From NCBI RefSeq assembly GCF_964340395.1, contig NC_135567.1:17206806-17220305 (forward strand): DNA of 13,500 nt. Reading direction: 5' to 3'. Of this stretch, positions 7,476-13,500 are shown piece after piece. Under the pieces are notes generated by a model, which worked only from the letters and a program-made list of their open reading frames with translations, made no database searches and was not told the DNA's origin. Position 1 is the first letter of the stretch; each line of letters opens with the position of its first letter. Made by a program: the position numbers and the translations under genes. Source of the stretch: Glandiceps talaboti (Eukaryota; Hemichordata; Enteropneusta; Spengelidae).

Positions 7476-10400
7476 GTATGGTGATGACAAATCTCATAAA
7501 TTTTCAGGTTGACTAGTTTGTTGATTACTATACGACGGTCTCAAACGAATTATTAACCCATATGTTTGTCTCACTGTTACTATCATTCTCAAGAAGCTCT
7601 GTGGATAGATTTTTCTTCAGATATATTTAACTACAAGACAAGTCTATGGGCTAACCATCGATCTTCTAACGAGCAGTGTTCTACATGTATTTGTTAGACC
7701 ATGGATCTATTATTATTGAGATAATAGATCCATGGTTTGACAGGCTTTGTCATCACCTATTCATACCACTAAGTTCCGGGTCAGACGGATATACAACTGC
7801 AGACACAAGACTGTGTTAACATACGGAACTTGTTACAAACAGGCAAAGTAAACAAATGAATTGCATTGATAACATTTAGCACAGCATGTTGGTACAGCAG
7901 AGACTTGCATTACATTTCATGATTTGATAAGAACTGTTTTGTCAGGGGAACTGGAAATATGTTTATGAATGTGAACTATTGTGTAAGGTGGCCATACAGG
8001 TGATGATCAGCCATTGGTGACCTTTCAATGTTATTGTGATTATAATTAGAGTTGTTTAGTTCTATTGTACAGATCATAGTCTAGATGTAAACTTGGTCTC
8101 TAATGAAACTAAATCTAGCTGGTCAAAGTCTCTCAATCAGCACAAAAAGTTGTCAATCTAATCAATGAACCCCAACTGCTATAGTGACGTAAACATTGTA
8201 TACTATAAGTAGCATCCTGAGTAGTCTTGCTGCTACACGTTCGGGCTTTCTGTCGATGCTATAACTATAAGCGAACGAAGTTCGCATGTGAGGGCTTGCC
8301 CGAACTCGGATGTTCCATCCTCGATAGCGTTGTTCGGCTGTGTGTCGTATTTTATCGGAAGAACATCCGAGGGCTAGCTGATGGACTACATCCTGAGCTG
8401 ACCAATATACCATATTTGGACATTATATAAAATGCACACTAACTTATTGAGGGACTGTGTTATTGGTTAAAATTCTGTGATTGTTTAACAAAGACATGAT
8501 GTTAATGACTGTGGGTGCGTGGTAGACTGTCGACAGTCGCTCGCGCCTTTTTTCCCCTACGCTTTATATAAACTTAAGTCGTTGCGGCGCTCCGATCCGG
8601 CGCAATACTACTTTTAGAATCGCTGATTCGGCCCTCGATATCAGTATGCGATTATAGTAGTGTTCCGCCGGATCGGAGCACGGCGACGACTTAAGTTTAG
8701 ATAAAACGTAGGAAAAAAAGGCGCGAGCGACTGTCGACAGTCTAGGTGCGTGGCTGTGGATGAATTTAAAATTGTATCTCATGCATCTCAGGACTTCTAG
8801 AGTAACGACTTTGACTATACTCTGAGTGGAGGTGTAAATTATAATGATACCGTATAGGAACATGCAGGACTATGGAATACCAGACATTGGCGACGTTTAG
8901 ATCTATTGCACAGATCGGGAATCGGCCGTGGACTAGTCTAGTTCCTATACGGCATCGTTACCATTTACACCTCCACTCACATAGTCTAGTTACTATACAG
9001 TATTGTTACCATTTACACCTCCACTCACATAGTCTAGTTCCTATACGGTATCATTACCATTTACACCTCCACTCACTAGTCTAGTTCCTATACAGTATTG
9101 ATACCATTTACACCTCAACTCACAGTCTAGTTCCTATACAGTATCGTTACCATTTTCACCTCCACTCACATTATCTAGTTCCTATACAGTATCATTACTA
9201 TTTACACCTCCACTCACAGTCTAGTTCCTATACAGTATCATTACCATTTATACACCTCCACTCACATAGTCTAGTTCCTATACAGTATCGTTACCATTTA
9301 CACCTCCACTCACAGTGTAGTTCCTATACAGTATCATTACCATTTACACCTCCACTCACATAGTCTAGTTCCTATACAGTATCGTTACCATTTACACCTC
9401 CACTCACATAGTCTAGTTCATATACAGTATCGTTACCATTTACACCTCCTCTCACATAGTCTAGTTCCTATACAGTATCATACCATTTACACCTCCACGC
9501 ACATAGTCTAGTTCCTATACAGTATCGTTACCATTTACACCTCCACTCACATAGTCTAGTTCCTATACAGTATCGTTACCATTTACACCTAACATCTACA
9601 CTAGCCGAGAACCATTGTGACAAATGTAGAAGGCTTAAAATTGTTGATACAGGAAAGGAAAAAGAAAAGATGAATAAATACTCCGCGGGCTTGTATAAAT
9701 GTGTTTTGTATCACACATGACATCCAAGCCGTAACTCACACACGAAGCATATCGCAAATGTCAACAAAATTCACAGAGCAGTAGTATTCTAGTAAGGCCT
9801 AAAACAAAGCTATTTGGTTCCGGTTACCCGACTCCAACTAGTTTTTCACTGTCGACCCTATTTTTTAAAATATATATTCGAGAAAAAATAATAAAATCAC
9901 GAAAATTGTGACATCTCGCCAGAAAGAGCGGATGTGGAAACTGACATCAACTTAAAAGACAATATAAAATCTGTAACGGCTGTACATCTGATGAGAAGAA
10001 ACCAATAATACAGATACCATATTGAATGCGACGGAAAACATAACTACCTGAACTAGACACTTACAAACACGCAAAGTAATTATAAAATAAAATAAAAAAT
10101 CTACCTACGTACCTCACCTATTATAAATTTGAGCGTAATCGGAACCAAACAATTTCGACTCCAATATCTCTTTGATATCCTTGGTTTTAAAAATTCGACG
10201 CCTCGCTGGTTCGTAGTGTTTTTGAGTTTTAAAATGAGTGTGACTCTATTAATGTCTTTTCTGTTTTTGAATTGTGGTCTATTTATTACGTATTTGGAGG
10301 CCATCGGGCCATAAATAAAATATACCAATATTACAGAAAAGCGGTACTGAAAAGGCAATGAAACTGTTACATAACACTGTTAACTTCTTCATGGCATGAT

Positions 10401-10963
10401 TCGTAGTGTTAAACTCTGCAATTGTTGTTTTCAAAATAATATGAAATGTAACTATACATGAAGTGTTTGAAGTATTTTGTTGTATAAAACACTGTATGTA
10501 TGTATGTATGTATGTATGTATGTATGTATGTATGTATGTGTGTGTGCATGTGTCATGTGATTATTGATTAATGAAGTTTGAGTCGGCATGGGGTTAATTG
10601 TTTACTTTCCAACTGATAACCAAGAGGATTACTCGTCTGTTACCATGGTTACTACATTGCAAAACGGGCAGTTAATTCTTCCAGTAATATAGTTGTTCTC
10701 TTTGCAGTCAAACTATAAACGAAAACGACACTTGGCAAAAACACAACTTACTATTACCTAACGACTTCCCACAAGAAGAAAACTTTGAGACCTATACACC
10801 TTGTTTACCAATCAACATTACGAAAAGATTTCCACTAGAACAAAGAAATTCGTCTTCGTTTATCAGGAATATTACTGAACTACTTCTGAAACCATGGAAA
10901 CACAATCTTCGTAACAGAGACCTTATTAGGTAAGAAGATTTCACGTTTGCTGAAATTAATATT

Positions 10964-11043
<80 letters not shown>

Positions 11044-12853
11044 ACACACAGAGACACAGAAAGAGAGCGTGTGTGGGAGGGGAGGGAGGGATAGAGACAG
11101 CGACACAGAGAGAGAGCGTGTGTGTGGGGGGGGAGGGAGGGAGGGAGGGGAGCATATCTTTTGTTAAGTGGTATTTACTCCTCTTTATTTTTGCGAGAGT
11201 AGGAGAGGCAGACTGATAGATCAAAATGACTGGTAATTTTGATAACTTAAAAAAGTTAAAGTATTGTCATGTACTTGTCAGTGACCCCCTAAATAATCAT
11301 GTTATATCACACTGAAAATAAGGAAAAATAGAAATGTGACTGTCCTTTTTCTTTTCAGGGAAAATTTGCGTTCGATGGAAATGGAAGATTTTAGTTTGAA
11401 TAAATTAAATCACCCAGTTGGGATTAAGCTGACGTTGGCATCGCAAAATGTTGTCTCCCAGATGACGTCCGAAATATACAATCTTCTACCAGAGGTAGCG
11501 TACATCTCCTTGTAGTCCAAGTAAAATGTGCTACCAAGGTAGTACAAGTCACGTGTGATGCTTTCGTGTGAGAAAGACCGGGTCTCCCTTGAGAAAAAAA
11601 AACCCATACCCAATAGAATCTCCATCCCCTTTCCCTCTATTATAGTTAAAATGGTGTAAGCTTGGTGTTCCACTCATGGGACATTACGTTTTTGACACAG
11701 AGCTAGACATACATATTTCAACTCTAGACTAACAATAACAGAGACACAATAAACACAGCAGGATCCTTTACCCAATCACATTGACATGGCTAGACGTTCA
11801 CAGTGCACTAAAAACAGTCTTCTGATGAAAACATTACACATGGACTTAATAATTTTATTGGCTTCAATTGTTTATTTCTAACTCAGTGATTATCAACAGA
11901 TCACCCAATCGCATATAATTTTTCCTTTTACCTTAGAAGTTGAGTGTGTATTAAATGTCATGTCACATGCGTGAAACACCAAGCCTACTTCATTTTAGCT
12001 GTAAATATCATGTCACATGCGTGAAACACCAAGCCTACATCATTTTAGCTGTAAATGTTGTAGTGATATATGGCTCTTTTACTGCTATAAATATTTTAAA
12101 TCTGTGGTATTTTTTTAGGATGATGAATTTGGGAAGACATCATGGAAATCATGTAGTCTTGTTGGTGGTAGTGGTGTTATACTTAATTCTAGCTGTGGTC
12201 AACAGATAGATAAGAGTGAAGCAGTCTTTAGGTAAGTTTCCTTATCTGCGAGATAGGAAAGCATAGCTGTTTGCAGCGCTAGATAGTTAGACATATTTCT
12301 GGATGTCGCTAGATAGTAAGATAGTCGTTGGTGACGCTAGATAGTAAGATAGTCGTTGGTGACGCTAGATAGTAAGATAGTCGTTGGTGACGCTAGATAG
12401 TAAGATAGTCGTTGGTGACGCTAGATTGTAAGATAGTCGTTGGTGGCGTTAGATAGTAAGATAGTCGTTGGTGGCGCTAGATAGTAAGATAGTCGTTGGT
12501 GACGCTAGATTTTAAGACCATCGTTGGTGGTGCTAGATATTAAAACAGTCATTGGTGGCGGCGGTAGATAATAAGACAGCCGTTGATGTCGACAGATAGA
12601 GAGTCGTTGGTGGCGCTAGATATTGAGACAATCGAGGATGAGATAAACAATGCTTTCCAATAATGGTAACAAGGATATTCAGTATAAGCTCTTGTAACAA
12701 CACAACATGGTAAAGTCGATGATGGCGCTGTATTCGTAAAACATGGCTTATATAAGCAAAGCGTCATCGACAAAAGTATCCTCCATTATAAGATGTACAA
12801 TTGTTTGACTATCCATTCCAATGACGATGTTGTTGTTGTTGTTGTTGTTGTTA

Positions 12854-12904
<51 letters not shown>

Positions 12905-13035
12905 TTGTTGTTGTCATCATCACTGTTTTTTTTTCGTATAATCAGAATGAACACACCACCACTAAAACCATTTGTGAAAGATGCCGGCAATAAAACGACA
13001 CTAAACACATTTAACAAATCAATCCTTATTAAAAG
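7318..13035 (+). CDS. ST8SIA-like: ST8Sia-like alpha-2,8-sialyltransferase, five 5' exons, 3' part beyond the window
   Basis: Joined exons 7318-7475, 10708-10929, 11359-11494, 12119-12231 and 12946-13035 give 239 codons plus two bases in one open frame; every intron starts GT and ends AG. Predicted type II Golgi protein: short basic tail (1-13), membrane anchor about 14-29, stem with sequons at N46, N59, N89, N100 and N107, then sialylmotif L from C184 (SCSLVGGSG, LNSSCGQQID, VFRMN). ST8Sia enzymes move sialic acid from CMP-sialic acid onto glycan-bound sialic acid in the Golgi lumen. The ILNSSCGQQID segment with its second Cys, and the ENLR...IYNLLPE segment before the motif, point to ST8Sia rather than ST3Gal or ST6Gal. 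Odd points: Gly where the family has Asn in VGNSG, and RMN where ST8Sia normally has RCN. ATG context is good (A at -3), with an in-frame TAG 24 bases upstream. Motifs S, III and VS should lie beyond 13500. Confidence 0.9.
7476..8221 (+). other. Start of intron 1; hairpin and ordinary intron DNA
   Basis: Non-coding apart from the hairpin at 7692-7742. A short block at about 8052-8077 (GTTTAG-TCTATTG-ACAGATC) recurs directly at about 8894-8918 and may be a dispersed-repeat remnant. Confidence 0.6.
7692..7742. repeat. 22-bp arm hairpin in intron 1
   Basis: Left arm TGTTAGACCATGGATCTATTAT and right arm ATAATAGATCCATGGTTTGACA pair with two mismatches around a 7-base loop. The start resembles TTTGCTAGACCTTGGAT inside the 3791-4309 element, hinting at kinship. 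No target duplication was seen. Confidence 0.7.
8222..8388. mobile_element. 167-bp TAG...CTA element with perfect 9-bp target duplication
   Basis: Compact relative of the 3791-4309 element. Ends TAGTCTTGCTGCTA and TAGCTGATGGACTA are inverted, and CATCCTGAG flanks both sides (8213-8221 and 8389-8397). It holds two hairpins back to back: GTTCGGGC...GCCCGAAC at 8239-8305 and TCGGATGTTC...GAACATCCGA at 8306-8370. The roughly 350-base middle of the longer copy is absent. It lies in intron 1. Confidence 0.88.
8523..8744. mobile_element. 222-bp TAGACTG...CAGTCTA foldback element with perfect 9-bp target duplication
   Basis: Almost the whole element is one long inverted repeat. The arms (about 8523-8610 and 8660-8744) share TAGACTGTCGACAGTCG, GCGAGCGACTG, ACTTAAGT and CCGATCCGGCG blocks. 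The outermost GACTGTCGACAGTC is itself a 14-bp palindrome. GGTGCGTGG flanks both sides (8514-8522 and 8745-8753). It has no coding capacity. Locally GC-rich arms contrast with the AT-rich intron. Confidence 0.9.
8813..8876 (-). repeat. Single inverted unit facing the 47-bp array
   Basis: GAGTGGAGGTGTAAA, then ATGATACCGTATAGGAAC, is the reverse complement of one unit of the array that starts 60 bases downstream. Its GATACCGTATAGG matches the leftmost array units, which have TATACGG where most later units have TATACAG. Confidence 0.85.
8936..9590 (+). repeat. Minisatellite of 14 units, about 47 bp each, in intron 1
   Basis: The unit reads GTCTAGTTCCTATACAGTAT, CGTTACCATTTACACCTCCA, CTCACATA with small gains and losses (45-50 bases). 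Fourteen copies lie head to tail, the last cut at ACACCT. The units adjoin without spacers, so this is a satellite-like array and not a CRISPR array. Confidence 0.95.
9591..9805. other. Intron 1 DNA between array and inverted repeat
   Basis: No repeat or coding signal stands out in these bases. Confidence 0.4.
9806..10042 (-). repeat. Dispersed repeat, minus-oriented copy
   Basis: The reverse complement matches 5495-5743 over its length with moderate divergence, and its far end (TTTTCCGTCG...TATGGTATCTG) matches 5307-5335. It lacks the internal 34-base duplication of the other copy. In both copies the minus sense of the 5307 element reads LFGSGYPTP in one frame. Confidence 0.7.
10043..10492. 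other. Late intron 1; no gene seen
   Basis: AT-rich DNA. GGAACCAAACAA at about 10141 echoes the dispersed repeat. The frames at 10101-10358 and 10129-10314 overlap on opposite strands and show no motif. Confidence 0.45.
10493..10552. repeat. (TGTA)n-(TG)n microsatellite
   Basis: About eleven TGTA units end in a short TG run, in intron 1 about 160 bases before exon 2. Confidence 0.93.
10708..10929 (+). CDS. Sialyltransferase exon 2: stem region
   Basis: Encodes residues 53-127. Acceptor TTCTCTTTGCAG and donor AG|GTAAGA are both strong, and the 222-base length keeps phase 2. It holds sequons NDT, NIT, NSS and NIT and ends LLLKPWKHNLRNRDLIR. The sequence is low in conserved motifs, as stems usually are. 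Confidence 0.88.
10967..11150. repeat. (GA)n tract followed by duplicated CA/GA/poly-G block in intron 2
   Basis: A pure GA run of about 36 units is followed by CACACA and two similar blocks, each ending in G-runs (11075-11090 and 11126-11150). Each block has at least four runs of three or more G on the coding strand, which fits a G-quadruplex. The GA run could form a triplex. Confidence 0.9.
11359..11494 (+). CDS. Sialyltransferase exon 3: entry to the catalytic domain
   Basis: Encodes residues 127-172 (RENLRSMEMEDF through EIYNLLPE). Acceptor CCTTTTTCTTTTCAG is strong; donor GAG|GTAGCG is weaker but in phase 0. The IYNLLPE ending resembles the L-LLP segment that precedes sialylmotif L in ST8Sia proteins. 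Confidence 0.87.
11643..12056. repeat. Inverted repeat filling most of intron 3, right arm duplicated
   Basis: The reverse complement of 11643-11687 (AATGTC-CATG, GAACACCAAGC, then CATTTTA) matches two direct 50-base copies starting near 11957 and 12007 (AATGTCATGTCACATGCG, GAAACACCAAGCCTAC, ATTTTAGCTGTAAAT). The two right copies are almost identical; the left arm is more diverged. It may be a foldback element of about 414 bases. A reading frame across the right arms runs into exon 4 but is intronic. Confidence 0.7.
12119..12231 (+). CDS. Sialyltransferase exon 4: first part of sialylmotif L
   Basis: Encodes residues 173-210. After DDEFGKTSWK comes SCSLVGGSGVILNSSCGQQI and then DKSEAVFR. C184 and C198 match the two motif-L cysteines that form disulfides in ST8Sia enzymes. 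Acceptor GGTATTTTTTTAG, donor AG|GTAAGT. Residue 189 is Gly in place of the usual Asn. Confidence 0.93.
12271..12633. repeat. 28-bp minisatellite of about 13 units in intron 4
   Basis: The unit is GTTGGTGACGCTAGATAGTA then AGATAGTC. Central units are identical; both edges decay, the right edge more gradually. The array starts 40 bases after the exon 4 donor. Confidence 0.93.
12634..12828. other. Rest of intron 4; nothing recognised
   Basis: No coding or repeat signal beyond the arrays on either side. Confidence 0.4.
12829..12910. repeat. (GTT)n-(ATT)n trinucleotide repeat upstream of exon 5
   Basis: GTT units turn into ATT units and end about 35 bases before the exon 5 acceptor. Poly-Leu, poly-Val/Ile and poly-Asn frames through it are artefacts. 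Confidence 0.93.
12946..13035 (+). CDS. Sialyltransferase exon 5: rest of sialylmotif L
   Basis: Encodes residues 210-239 plus two bases: RMNTPPLKPFVKDAGNKT then TLNTFNKSILIKR. It fits the family pattern R-C-N-x-x-P, then (K/A)D-V-G-x-K-T, then T-x-N-P-S. Acceptor TTTTTTTTTCGTATAATCAG, donor AAG|GTAATT. The next exon is not in the window. Confidence 0.88.
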
Positions 13036-13084
13036 GTAATTATTTAAAAACAACTTGCCTTGTTAAATGTTACTAATGTCACAT

Positions 13085-13427
13085 GATATATTATTATTGC
13101 CTTATTAGGTATTATTATTACCTTGTTAGGTATTATTATTGCCTTATTAGGTATCATGATTGTGTTAGGTAAAATTTTGGTCTTATATATTATAATTGCC
13201 TTATTAGGTATTAATGCTTTATGTATCATTATTGCCCTATTAGGTATTATTATTGTTACCCTATTAAGTATTATTATTGCCTTATTAGGCATTATCTTAT
13301 AAGTTATTATTATTGCTATATGTATTTTTTTTTACCTTTTTAGGTATCATTATTGCCTTATTAGGTAGTACTCTTGCCTTATTAGGTTTTACCAGTGTGT
13401 TATTATGTATTATTATTACCATATTAT
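13085..13427. repeat. Degenerate 22-24-bp array after exon 5
   Basis: Repeated TATTATTATTGCCTTATTAG with many substitutions and length changes, about 14 copies. It lies in the intron following exon 5. The minus frame at 13044-13292 (PNKAIII repeats) is a by-product. Confidence 0.85.
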
Positions 13428-13500
13428 GAATGTATATGCGCATATATCTGTGTTTACATTCTGTAACTGTTTCTACAACAACGGCGGTAACTGTGGGGGC

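Noticed and set aside
8936-9590. Regular repeats as a CRISPR array
   Set aside because: The units adjoin without unique spacers, and the surroundings are animal introns.
10792-11224. Ser/Leu-rich and Arg/Glu-rich frames
   Set aside because: They are translations of the GA repeat on either strand.
11955-12209. 84-residue forward frame ending in exon 4
   Set aside because: It uses a different frame from the sialyltransferase and runs through the intron 3 duplicated arms and the acceptor site.
12748-13053. Minus-strand frame with a poly-Asn run
   Set aside because: It is created by the ATT/GTT trinucleotide repeat and lies across sialyltransferase exon 5 on the wrong strand.
13044-13292. Minus frame with PNKAIII repeats
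   Set aside because: It reads through the degenerate 22-24-bp array; the period drifts and no domain is present.

Overview
The window looks like nuclear DNA of a marine invertebrate animal. It is AT-rich and gene-poor, full of microsatellites, minisatellites and short inverted-repeat transposons. It carries one C2H2 zinc-finger gene and one spliced gene with consensus GT-AG introns. The spliced gene encodes an alpha-2,8-sialyltransferase-like (ST8Sia) enzyme. That family is best known from deuterostomes, so a lancelet, hemichordate or echinoderm-type host is plausible, but the sequence alone does not settle the lineage.

Layout. 1-508: AT-rich DNA with AATC-type and CA/TA microsatellites, the 3' flank of the first gene. 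509-1984 (-): an intact single-exon zinc-finger protein of 491 residues, with three SUMO-type motifs in an acidic N-terminus, nine 15-residue tandem repeats and six C2H2 fingers. 1985-7317: no convincing gene. This stretch holds a long inverted-repeat element (about 2579-3103) with a partial relative at 5945-6118, small hairpins, and a dispersed repeat at 5307-5743 whose inverted partner is at 9806-10042. It also holds a 519-bp TAG...CTA element at 3791-4309 with a perfect 9-bp target duplication, which appears to sit inside an older element.

7318-13035 (+): five exons (7318-7475, 10708-10929, 11359-11494, 12119-12231, 12946-13035) joining in one frame to 239 codons plus two bases. They encode a type II Golgi membrane protein with stem region and sialylmotif L. 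The gene runs off the right edge, so motifs S, III and VS are not in the window. Intron 1 holds two more TAG...CTA elements (8222-8388 and 8523-8744), each with its own perfect 9-bp duplication, and a 14-unit minisatellite facing one inverted unit. Introns 2-4 hold a GA/G-rich tract, an inverted repeat with a duplicated arm, and a 28-bp minisatellite. The DNA after exon 5 is a degenerate 22-24-bp array.

The two genes are divergently arranged, about 5.3 kb apart, and nothing suggests they work together. The zinc-finger protein would act in the nucleus; the sialyltransferase would act in the Golgi on glycoprotein or glycolipid sialic acids. The strongest observations are the family of small elements with TAG...CTA ends and 9-bp duplications, the sialylmotif L in which the usual VGNSG Asn is Gly, and the coding 45-bp repeat in the zinc-finger gene.
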